DNA of 54,529 nucleotides from Prevotella sp. (GTDB lineage Bacteria; Bacteroidota; Bacteroidia; Bacteroidales; Bacteroidaceae): NCBI GenBank assembly GCA_017934525.1, contig JAGBJJ010000039.1, positions 1 to 54,529 of the forward strand, read 5' to 3'. Shown piece by piece: positions 16,595 to 24,091 of this stretch (position 1 is its first letter; each line of letters starts with the position of its first letter). The notes under the pieces were generated by a model. It saw only the letters and a program-made list of their open reading frames with translations, ran no database searches and was not told where the DNA came from. The position numbers and the translations under genes were made by a program.

Positions 16595-16615
16595 TCGCCT
16601 TTTTCGATTTGGGTG

Positions 16616-16623
16616 CAAAGTTA
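16616..16623 (-). promoter_or_regulatory. -7 promoter box of the C10 peptidase operon
   Basis: The minus strand reads TAACTTTG, an exact TAnnTTTG match, 100 bp before the first gene. No other such box was found between the four genes, which supports one transcript. Confidence 0.55.
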
Positions 16624-16809
16624 CGATAAAAAATACAAATAAATGAAATATACGAAATAATTTATTTTTTTTAACTAATCCGACTTATAATCAAAAGAGC
16701 GTCAAAAACGCTGATACTATGGCGCTTTTAGCAGATGGTGTTGAATGTTGTTCAACATGTCTGTTTACAAAAATTAATAATTTCTTTATGCTTTATTCTT
16801 GTATATCAT

Positions 16810-16851
16810 AAAGAAACAGGTGGGGCGTCCATGAGAAGACGGCCCACCTGT
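16810..16851 (-). terminator. Intrinsic terminator of the S46 peptidase gene
   Basis: On the minus strand ACAGGTGGG pairs with CCCACCTGT, extended by a CGTC/GACG inner stem, and is followed by TTCTTT. It lies 27 bp after the S46 stop codon. Confidence 0.8.
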
Positions 16852-16878
16852 GGTGTGTGTCGGTTATGTTGCATAGGC

Positions 16879-18957
16879 TTACTTTGCGCCCATCTCCTTG
16901 AGCAGGCGGTCGGCGTGGCCCCACTTGTCCATCATGAAGAGTACGTAACGTATATCGACACCGATGCAGCGGGCCAGCTTCGAGTCGAAGAAGATGTCGC
17001 TGGAGAGCGAGTCCCAGTTGCCGTCGAAGGCCAGGCCGATGAGGCGGTTGCGGCCGTCGAACATGGGCGAGCCGGAGTTGCCGCCAGTGATGTCGTTGGT
17101 GGTGAGGAAGCAGAGGGGCATGTCGCCTGCGCTCTGCATCAGGGGAATCATCTCAGGCTCCACCTTGTAGTCGGGTGTGCGGTCAGCCTGGCGCATCTTC
17201 TCCACGATGCTGGGAGCCTTGGTCTGCCATCCTGAGGGGCGTCCGCCCAGGTTGTATTCCTTCACCTGTCCGTAGCTCATGCGCAGCGTGAAGTTAGCGT
17301 CGCTGTAGTGGGGCTGGTCCTGCTCCATGCGCAGCTTGGCGTCGCAGAGGTAGTGCTCCTGCTGGTCAATGTCGTCGCTCATCTTCTCCATCTCCTGGCG
17401 CAGCTGCATCATCACCTCGGTGAGGTCGTAGCCGAACCTCACGCCCGGGTCTTTCATAAACGATTTCTTCAGCGGGTAGAGGCGTGCGTCTTTCTTCATC
17501 AGCAGCGACTTGCTGTAGAGGTAGTCGGCATAGGCCTGGCAGTCGCCGCCGAACTTCTTGTCGATGACCTCGGTGAAGAAGGCGGGCAGGTACTTCTGGT
17601 CCTGCAGCTTGGCGCGGTAGTTGCGCAGCAGCGTGCCCAGCGTCTCGCAGTCGGTGGCAGCGTCCCAGGTGTCGCCGTTGTCCTTGAAGCTGATGTGCTG
17701 TCGCTTGCCGTGACCCACGGGTGTGGCGCCGTTGTGGGCACGCAGGGCGCGCGTAGAGAGCTCGTCGGTGCGGCGGAAGGTCTCAGTCCAGAGCATATAG
17801 GCCCGCATGACGTCGATGCGCTGGCGATAGAGCTGTTCCATCTTCTGGAAGTCGAGCTTGCCGCTGAGGTAGCCCGTCTGCTTCTGCCATTTCTGCAGCT
17901 GCGCCTCGAAGGCGGCCTTGTCCTTGATGAGTCCGATGCTGTCGATGCACTTGTTCATGCCGATGGAGTTCTTCCAGTAGTTGCTCGACTGGGCATACTT
18001 CGAGTCGTACTTGATGCGCACGGCCTCTGATGCGTCCATGTGGCGCTTCATCACCTCCTGCTTCACGCCGCGCACCTGCTGGCGCACGTCGTTCTGCACG
18101 TAGCGCTCTTCGATGCCGTAGCTCGAGAGGTAGCGGTTGGTGCTGCCGGGGTAGCCCATGGTCATGGAGAAGTCGCCCTCCTTGTAGCCGTCGAGGGCCA
18201 GCTGAGCCCAGTGCTCGGGATGATAGGGCACGTTGCGCTCCGAGTATTCAGCCGGTCCGTTGGTGTCGGGGTCGGCATAGATGCGGAAGACGCTGAAGTC
18301 GCAGGTCTGGCGGGGCCACATCCAGTTGTCGGTCTCGCCGCCGAACTTACCCATCGACTTGGGGATGGTGAACACCAGGCGCAGGTCGGTGAAGTCGCGG
18401 TAGGTGGTGGCATAGTAGCGGTTGCGCTCGTAGAACGACTTCAGCTCCAGGCGCAGCGTCTTGTCTTTAGCCTTCACGTCGGCCGACATGGCGTTCTCTA
18501 TCGAGTCGAGGAACACGTGGCGGCGCTCGGGCGTCATCTCCTCGATGCCCATGGCGCGCAGCTCGTCGGTGACGTCGCGCTGCTCCACCATGAACGATAC
18601 GAACATGTTCTTGTTGGGCAGCTCCTCCTCATACGACTTGGCGTAGAAGCCGTTGAGCATGTAGTCGTGCTCCACGGTGGAGTGTGAGCGGATGGCCTCG
18701 AAGCCGCAGTGGTGGTTGGTGAACACGAGTCCGTCGGGGCTGACGACCACGCCCGAGCAGTAGCCCGAGAAGTTCACCACGCTCTTCATGATGGCGTCGT
18801 CGGCCTGATAGAGTTTGTCGTAGGGCAGCTCGTAGCCGTAGCCCTTCATCTGCTCGTAGACAGCCTGGGGCAGGTTGTAGAGTGTCCACATGCCCTCGTC
18901 GGCAGTGGCAGTGAGTGCCATTGTCAGGGCAGCTAAGGTAACAAAAGTTTTCTTCAT
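16879..18957 (-). CDS. S46 family dipeptidyl-peptidase (DPP7-like)
   Basis: The 692-residue protein has a signal peptide (MKKTFVTLAALTMALTATA) and all parts of an S46 serine exopeptidase: GMWTLYNLP at the mature N-terminus, FTNHHCG with the catalytic His, KFGGETDNWMWPR with the Asp region, and TGGNSGSPMF with the catalytic Ser628. DPP7 and DPP11 of Porphyromonas differ 18 residues after that serine (Gly in DPP7, Arg in DPP11). Here the residue is Gly646 in LAFDGNW, so a hydrophobic P1 preference is expected rather than Asp/Glu. It removes dipeptides from periplasmic oligopeptides and would complement the C10 endopeptidases nearby. It has its own promoter and terminator. Confidence 0.93.
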   Translation of the reverse strand: MKKTFVTLAALTMALTATADEGMWTLYNLPQAVYEQMKGYGYELPYDKLYQADDAIMKSVVNFSGYCSGVVVSPDGLVFTNHHCGFEAIRSHSTVEHDYMLNGFYAKSYEEELPNKNMFVSFMVEQRDVTDELRAMGIEEMTPERRHVFLDSIENAMSADVKAKDKTLRLELKSFYERNRYYATTYRDFTDLRLVFTIPKSMGKFGGETDNWMWPRQTCDFSVFRIYADPDTNGPAEYSERNVPYHPEHWAQLALDGYKEGDFSMTMGYPGSTNRYLSSYGIEERYVQNDVRQQVRGVKQEVMKRHMDASEAVRIKYDSKYAQSSNYWKNSIGMNKCIDSIGLIKDKAAFEAQLQKWQKQTGYLSGKLDFQKMEQLYRQRIDVMRAYMLWTETFRRTDELSTRALRAHNGATPVGHGKRQHISFKDNGDTWDAATDCETLGTLLRNYRAKLQDQKYLPAFFTEVIDKKFGGDCQAYADYLYSKSLLMKKDARLYPLKKSFMKDPGVRFGYDLTEVMMQLRQEMEKMSDDIDQQEHYLCDAKLRMEQDQPHYSDANFTLRMSYGQVKEYNLGGRPSGWQTKAPSIVEKMRQADRTPDYKVEPEMIPLMQSAGDMPLCFLTTNDITGGNSGSPMFDGRNRLIGLAFDGNWDSLSSDIFFDSKLARCIGVDIRYVLFMMDKWGHADRLLKEMGAK

Positions 18958-19008
18958 TTTGTGATTGTTTTTTATATATTATAGGTATATTGCATAAGTT
19001 TGAGGGTG

Positions 19009-19016
19009 CAAAAGTA
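19009..19016 (-). promoter_or_regulatory. -7 promoter box of the S46 gene
   Basis: The minus strand reads TACTTTTG, matching TAnnTTTG, 51 bp before the start at 18957. The 21-bp-phased GGCC array begins about 90 bp further upstream. Confidence 0.5.
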
Positions 19017-19107
19017 CGAAAAAAATCCCACTATTTTCGTCGGACGGCTCCTAAAACTGACGGCTGTTAAGTGTTTTTAGTAATTTTAAGGATTGGCGGT
19101 CGGCTAT

Positions 19108-19165
19108 AATTTTGGCCGGAATTTGGGCAATTTTGGCCGGAATGAACTGAATAATGGCCAAAATT
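19108..19165. promoter_or_regulatory. Three GGCC-centred motifs at exact 21-bp spacing (array 1)
   Basis: AATTTTGGCCGGAAT occurs at 19108-19122 and again at 19129-19143. The inverted form GGCCAAAATT lies at 19156-19165. The three GGCC centres are 21 bp apart each time, two helical turns. The array lies between the TPR-AraC regulator stop and the S46 promoter. The same arrangement occurs at 30338-30396, so it is probably a protein-binding array. Confidence 0.6.
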
Positions 19166-19231
19166 CTGACTGGCCGCGGCCGTGTTCCTCCCTCAGCGTG
19201 TGGCTTTCGGGGCCTTGCCGCGCCACTCTGT

Positions 19232-20725
19232 TCACTCGTTCTGGCGGGCCAGCTGCTGATAGACCGAGGGCGTCATGCCGCAGACACGCTTGAAGGCCCT
19301 GATGAAGCTGTTGGCGTTGTTGTAGCCTACGCTCTCGTAGATGGCCTGAATGGTGAAGTGGCCGAAGTGGTCGGTGTCGGTCAGTCGGCGGCAGGCCTCG
19401 TTGATGCGATACTCGTTGAGCAGCGTCTTGAAGTTTTTGCCGTAGGTCTCGTTGATGACCCACGAGACATACGACGTGTTCGACTTGACCATCGTGGCCA
19501 GCGTCTGCTGGTTGAAGTCGGGGTTCGATATGATGTTCGGGTCGCTCATTACGCTCAGGATGCGCTTCAGCAGCAGTGCCGCTGCGTCGGACGTCATGGT
19601 TGCCTGACGTGTGGCGTCGGCCGGTTGTTCCATGTCTTCTGTCTGAGCGTCGGTGCCGTTCAGGTAGCTGCCGAGCATTTCGCGCTGTCGCTGGCTCTGC
19701 TCGGCCAGCTGCCTGTTTTTCTCGATGAGCAGCATCTGCGCTTGGCGCAGGTGGCGGTTTTTGCGGGCGATGACGATGCTGAAGACTCCCAGCACGGCCA
19801 GCAGCACCGACACGCTGATGGTGAGCCAGGCACCCCGCGACAGCCGGTGGTCGAGCTCTTCGATGTGGGCCGTCTTCAGGCGGTCTTCCAGCTGGGCATG
19901 GTGGAAGCGTGCGTCGTTGAACTTGCGCTGGTTGTATACCGAGTCGTTCAGTGCCACGTAGAGCTCGCGGTAGCGGTCGGCCTGGCTCTGGCAGCCCGTC
20001 ATGGCATAGGCGTCGGTCAGCATCTTGTAGGCGTTCACCAGCAGTTCGCCGCTGCCCAGCCGTCGGGCTTCGTCTTCGCAGCGGTGTCCCAGGGCGATGG
20101 CCTCGTCGTAGTGGCCCGTCTTGACGTAGATGTTGCCTATCTCGCTCTGTTGGTAGAGCAGGTAGTGGTCGTCCATGCCTCGGCGGCGGGCGTAGTCCTC
20201 GGCCCGACGGTGGGCGGCGATGGCCTGCTCGTAGTTCTTTTCCGCTGTGCAGATGCGTGCCTCGTTGTAGTAGACGTAGTATTGCCAGTAGTCATACTTC
20301 TCGCGGCTCACGTTGCGTTTCTCCATTTCATAGTAGCGGTGGGCATTCTCCATGTCGCCCAGCCGGCAGAAGCCCACCACGATGTTTGGCAGCAGGTTGG
20401 CTTGGGCGCTGGCGTCGCCCATCCCGGCGGCCACCTCGTAAGCCCTTAGGAAAGAGTCGGTCGACGTGAGGTAGTCGCCAAAGGCGTCGTAGATGATGCC
20501 AATGTCGCAGTAGCATATCATCTGCGACTGCTTGTCGTCTTCTTCCACGGCTGTCTTCAGTGCACTGATATACATGTCGAGCGCGTCCGACAGACGGTCG
20601 GCCTTGTAGAGGGCACTGGCCTGGTCGGTGAGCTGACGGGCTTTCGTGCCGCCCCATGTTGCCGTCGCGGTGAGAATCAGCAGCACAACAATGCAAAGTC
20701 TGCGTAAATAATCCTGCATAAGCAT
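19232..20725 (-). CDS. TPR sensor / membrane-spanning AraC-type regulator
   Basis: The 497-residue protein has an N-terminal signal or anchor segment (LCIVVLLILTATATWG). About five tetratricopeptide-like helical pairs cover residues 28-270 (such as ALYKADRLSDALDMY and GHYDEAIALGHRCEDEARR). A membrane helix follows at about 287-307 (TISVSVLLAVLGVFSIVIA), then a charged coiled coil and an AraC HTH at about 395-490 ending FKRVCGMTPSVYQQL. This is the Bacteroidetes pattern of periplasmic TPR domain, TM helix and cytoplasmic HTH. The signal sensed is unknown. Met1 and Met3 are both possible starts. It is divergent from the Omp28-like operon and upstream of the S46 gene, so either could be its target. 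Confidence 0.87.
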   Translation of the reverse strand: MLMQDYLRRLCIVVLLILTATATWGGTKARQLTDQASALYKADRLSDALDMYISALKTAVEEDDKQSQMICYCDIGIIYDAFGDYLTSTDSFLRAYEVAAGMGDASAQANLLPNIVVGFCRLGDMENAHRYYEMEKRNVSREKYDYWQYYVYYNEARICTAEKNYEQAIAAHRRAEDYARRRGMDDHYLLYQQSEIGNIYVKTGHYDEAIALGHRCEDEARRLGSGELLVNAYKMLTDAYAMTGCQSQADRYRELYVALNDSVYNQRKFNDARFHHAQLEDRLKTAHIEELDHRLSRGAWLTISVSVLLAVLGVFSIVIARKNRHLRQAQMLLIEKNRQLAEQSQRQREMLGSYLNGTDAQTEDMEQPADATRQATMTSDAAALLLKRILSVMSDPNIISNPDFNQQTLATMVKSNTSYVSWVINETYGKNFKTLLNEYRINEACRRLTDTDHFGHFTIQAIYESVGYNNANSFIRAFKRVCGMTPSVYQQLARQNE

Positions 20726-20741
20726 TCTGCGTTTGGAAATG

Positions 20742-20749
20742 CAAAATTA
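20742..20749 (-). promoter_or_regulatory. -7 promoter box of the TPR-AraC regulator
   Basis: The minus strand reads TAATTTTG, 17-23 bp before the two candidate start codons. Confidence 0.5.
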
Positions 20750-20856
20750 CAAAAAGATAGCGATAAAACCGCCGAAAATTGCTCTTTTTGTTTTATTTTT
20801 TATAAAATGTAAAACATCTACAAGGAGTTTGTTGCAGGTTTGTGGATAAAGTTTCG

Positions 20857-20864
20857 TATATTTG
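20857..20864 (+). promoter_or_regulatory. -7 promoter box of the Omp28-like operon
   Basis: TATATTTG matches TAnnTTTG, 26 bp before the ATG at 20891. A TTG at 20832-20834 is a possible but weak -33 element. Confidence 0.5.
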
Positions 20865-20890
20865 CAATCTAAACAAAAGAATCAAAGCCT

Positions 20891-22453
20891 ATGAATAAAA
20901 TGTCTGTTATCCTGACTGGTCTCGCCTGTCTTGCGGCGGGCGTGGTCCAGGCGTATGAAGTGAGCACTGCCCAGGAGAAGAAAAACGTGCTGATGGAAGC
21001 TTTCACCGGCACGGGGTGCTACTACTGCACCGACGGGCATGCCATCAGTCAGCGCATGACCGAGGTGTGGCCTGGCCGCGTCTTTGCCGTCAACGTGCAT
21101 ACCGGCAGCCTCGCAGGTGCCTATACCACAAAGGACGGCGACAACATCGGGGCCTATGTGAACTGCGAGTCGCAGGGTTATCCCTGCGGCGACGTCAACC
21201 GCCGCAACTTCGGCGGTGAGACCATGCTCATGGGGCGGGGTCTCTGGCAGCTGGCCGCCTGGTCAGTGCTGCAGGAGGATGCCCCCGTCAATCTGCTGAT
21301 GAAGAGCCAGGTGGACGGCGACACGCGCCTGCTCACCATCCACATTGAAGGCTATTGCACCGCCACGCCTGCCGACCCTCTGCGGCTCAGCGTGCTGCTC
21401 TTGCAAGACAACGTGTGGGGCTATCAGAACGGCCCTGAGAGCGGCGACTACTGCCACATGCACATGCTGCGCAAATACATCAGCGACCTCTGGGGCGACG
21501 CTCTGGGCGAGCTCGCCAAGGGCGACTACTTCAGCCGCGACTACACCTACGAACTGCCCGCCGTCATCGGCGACGTCGACGTGAAGCCCGAGGACATCCA
21601 GCTGGTGGCCTTCGTGGGCAATGGCCGCTCAGACATACAGCAGGTGACGGGCGGCAAGCCTGAGTACGTAAACTGCCAGCTGCCCTTCGGCGTGGCGCTG
21701 AAGGAGCCCCGCATCCCTCTCTACAACCACTACGGCTTCCAGTTCTTTGAGGCTCAGCTGCAGAATCTTTGCGATGAAACCGTGGAAAACTGCACTTTCG
21801 AGGTCACTGTCGGCAAGAAGACGGAGAGTGTGGACGTAGCCTGCCACATCGACCGCTTTGGCCTGGCCTTGGCCACCATCCCCTTCACTTATGAATACAG
21901 CGTGCGCGGCACCACCAAGTATAGCCTCACACTCGTCGAGGCTAACGGCAAACCCGTGGAGCGGCAGACGCTCAGTGGGCAGTTCGTGAAGCCTTATGCC
22001 GCCACGGCTACCGTGCGTGTCGTGGTGCAGACCGACGACCGTAGCTGGCAGAACACCGTCAGCATCCGCGATGCCATGGGCAACGCGGTGTGGCAGGCCG
22101 ACCTACCTGAGGCCGATGGGGCCAGTCTGATTGACCAGACTGTCAGTCTGGAGCCTGGGCAGAACTACTGCTTAGAGGTGACCGACGCGTGGGGCGATGG
22201 CGCCTATGCCGGAACGACGGGCTATGTAGAGCTGCGCGATGATGCCGGCATGCTCATCGACAAGCAGTATATCAATGGCTTCGGCATGCGCACATTCTTC
22301 ACCACACCACAAGCCAGCGCCATCGGCAACCTGCCCTTTGGGGCCCCTGCAGCGCCGCGTCTGTTCGCCCCCGACGGTCGCCAGGCCCATCGCAGCAGTG
22401 GGCTGCTCATAGAGCGCAACAGCGATGGAACCGCAAGAAAACTCATAAAGTAA
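20891..22453 (+). CDS. Omp28-related secreted protein with thioredoxin-like CxxC domain
   Basis: The 520-residue product has a signal peptide (MSVILTGLACLAAGVVQA from Met4). A thioredoxin-like segment follows, FTGTGCYYCTDGHAI, with Cys43 and Cys46. This arrangement is typical of Omp28-related outer-membrane proteins of Bacteroidetes. The VLLQDNVWGYQNGP segment and following HMHMLR are also family-like. The C-terminal third is beta-rich, and the end (RKLIK) is a weak form of the GKKxIK tail. The redox role is inferred from the motif only. It is first in a row of three secreted-protein genes, 17 bp before the next. Confidence 0.75.
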   Translation: MNKMSVILTGLACLAAGVVQAYEVSTAQEKKNVLMEAFTGTGCYYCTDGHAISQRMTEVWPGRVFAVNVHTGSLAGAYTTKDGDNIGAYVNCESQGYPCGDVNRRNFGGETMLMGRGLWQLAAWSVLQEDAPVNLLMKSQVDGDTRLLTIHIEGYCTATPADPLRLSVLLLQDNVWGYQNGPESGDYCHMHMLRKYISDLWGDALGELAKGDYFSRDYTYELPAVIGDVDVKPEDIQLVAFVGNGRSDIQQVTGGKPEYVNCQLPFGVALKEPRIPLYNHYGFQFFEAQLQNLCDETVENCTFEVTVGKKTESVDVACHIDRFGLALATIPFTYEYSVRGTTKYSLTLVEANGKPVERQTLSGQFVKPYAATATVRVVVQTDDRSWQNTVSIRDAMGNAVWQADLPEADGASLIDQTVSLEPGQNYCLEVTDAWGDGAYAGTTGYVELRDDAGMLIDKQYINGFGMRTFFTTPQASAIGNLPFGAPAAPRLFAPDGRQAHRSSGLLIERNSDGTARKLIK

Positions 22454-22470
22454 CTAAATAAATAGCAATC

Positions 22471-24048
22471 ATGATGAAGCACTTTCTACTCACTTTCGCT
22501 TTGCTGCTTCCGGCGGCTTTCACCGCCCAGGCGCAGTGGTCGGATGACCCCGCAGTGAACAATCGTATCTCGCCCAGCAACCTGGGGTTCTACGACCCCT
22601 GCTATCTGACTAATCAGGACGGCGTGACCTTCTATCACTACCTCGTGCCGAACCAGAAGGACGGGGTGGACTGCATGCAATCGCGCCTGCAGATATACGA
22701 CGCGCAGGGCAAGCGCCAGCTGGGTGCCTCGGGTGTGGTGGTGTGCAATGAGCGCAACATTACTTGGACAAAGTTCAACGACTATGTGATTCTCGACAAC
22801 GACGGCAACCTCATCCTCTCAGCCTACGACCTGCGCCAGTCGGCTGCCGACAAATACGACTTCTCTTTCGCCATCTATAAGTATTCGCCTAAGGGCGAGA
22901 TGCTGTGGAGCGAACCCGTCATTCTCAACGAGGGCCGCGGCGACGCCCACTGCATGGGACTCAGCATGTGTGCTACCGACGATGGCGGCACGGCTTACGT
23001 CTATTCGGCCACCAGCGCCGACGGTACCCATCTGGTGACCCACCTGGAGCGCCTCGACAAGGACGGCAAGACGCTGTGGGACGAGCCTCTCGTTGTTGAG
23101 CCCGACATGGCCACCAATCGCCCCTTTGTGGTGAACAACACGCAGAACGAGGTGATGGTGCTCTATGCCGACGCCGACGTGCAGTATAACGCCCGCGTCT
23201 TCGATGCTGAGGGGCACGACGTCTGGGAGGAGTCGGTGCCCGTCTATTCGGGTGGCTACTCCGACGGCATCAAGATTTATCCCTCCGTCAGCGTGGAGCC
23301 TGGTCCTGACGGCGGCGTCTTCTTCTGCGTGATGGACGGCGGATGGGAAGGTCGTCTGGTCTATCTCACCAAAGACGGACAGTATGGTTTCCCCACGGCC
23401 AACCTGGGTACGAAGGTGGCCGGCCCCGACTATCAGAGCACTATGCCTGCCGTCTATTATAATCCTGCCGACCAGATGATCTACACTGCTTTTGCCAACA
23501 TGGCTGCTTACGGGCAGAACGGTTACGGTCTTTATGCCCAGAAATTCACCCTCGGCGGACAACGCCAGTGGGGCGACGACGGCATCTGCATCGAGGAGAC
23601 AGCCACCGGCCAGCAGACGGGCCATCCCTTTGTGCGTCCGTCGGCCGACGGACGTCTGGCCATCTTCCACCAGAAGCAGACGGGCACGGCCTATGGCTCG
23701 CCTGTGGGCAGCTATATCACGCTGATTGACACCGAGGGCAACATAGTGGCCGAACCGCAAAACTTCACCACCTCGGCTGGTGTGAAGAACAACTTTGGCG
23801 TGTCGCCACTCATCGGCGGCAACCACTACATCGCCAGCTGGACCGAGAAACGCGCCAACAGCACTGCCGAGTGCATCTTCTCGCAGTATGTCAGCGCCGA
23901 CGGCTCTACCGTCAACGGCATCGAAACCATCGGTTGTACACCATCAGCCATCCGCCATTCGGTCTTCGACCTTCAGGGACGTAGCATGGATGGCGAGCTG
24001 AAAAAGGGAATATATGTGATTGATGGAAAGAAATTCATCAAGCAATAA
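22471..24048 (+). CDS. Secreted beta-propeller-like protein with GKKFIK tail
   Basis: The 525-residue protein has a signal peptide (MKHFLLTFALLLPAAFTAQA) and no enzyme motif I recognise. It contains several Asp/Gly-rich beta units with repeated wording such as LERLDKDGKTLWDEPL, VFDAEGHDVWEESVP and LIDTEGNIVAEPQ, in keeping with a seven-bladed propeller. The C-terminus has a DLQGRSMDGELKKGIYVIDG stretch followed by KKFIKQ, the tail common in secreted Prevotella proteins. It is translated between the Omp28-like and BspA-like genes with short spacers, so the three probably act at the cell surface together. Function unknown. Confidence 0.75.
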   Translation: MMKHFLLTFALLLPAAFTAQAQWSDDPAVNNRISPSNLGFYDPCYLTNQDGVTFYHYLVPNQKDGVDCMQSRLQIYDAQGKRQLGASGVVVCNERNITWTKFNDYVILDNDGNLILSAYDLRQSAADKYDFSFAIYKYSPKGEMLWSEPVILNEGRGDAHCMGLSMCATDDGGTAYVYSATSADGTHLVTHLERLDKDGKTLWDEPLVVEPDMATNRPFVVNNTQNEVMVLYADADVQYNARVFDAEGHDVWEESVPVYSGGYSDGIKIYPSVSVEPGPDGGVFFCVMDGGWEGRLVYLTKDGQYGFPTANLGTKVAGPDYQSTMPAVYYNPADQMIYTAFANMAAYGQNGYGLYAQKFTLGGQRQWGDDGICIEETATGQQTGHPFVRPSADGRLAIFHQKQTGTAYGSPVGSYITLIDTEGNIVAEPQNFTTSAGVKNNFGVSPLIGGNHYIASWTEKRANSTAECIFSQYVSADGSTVNGIETIGCTPSAIRHSVFDLQGRSMDGELKKGIYVIDGKKFIKQ

Positions 24049-24053
24049 CTTTG
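24046..24053 (+). promoter_or_regulatory. Possible internal -7 box before the BspA-like gene
   Basis: TAACTTTG overlaps the stop codon of the upstream gene and lies 39 bp before the ATG at 24092. It could provide extra transcription of the last gene, or match by chance. Confidence 0.35.
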
Positions 24054-24091
24054 CAATAAACTAAAAACCGTTCATTAAAAATTAAACGAAG

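Larger units (their letters stand above)
16516..16878. other. 363-bp intergenic region between the C10 operon and the S46 gene
   Basis: It contains no supported gene. From low to high coordinates it holds the leader and promoter of the C10 operon (with a small hairpin), an AT-rich block at about 16624-16700 that may be an upstream activating region, about 110 bp without visible signals, and the S46 terminator. Confidence 0.6.

Noticed and set aside
16735-17235. 166-codon plus-strand frame at the 3' end of the S46 gene
   Set aside because: It begins in an AT-rich gap, crosses the S46 terminator and is antisense to the S46 catalytic region.
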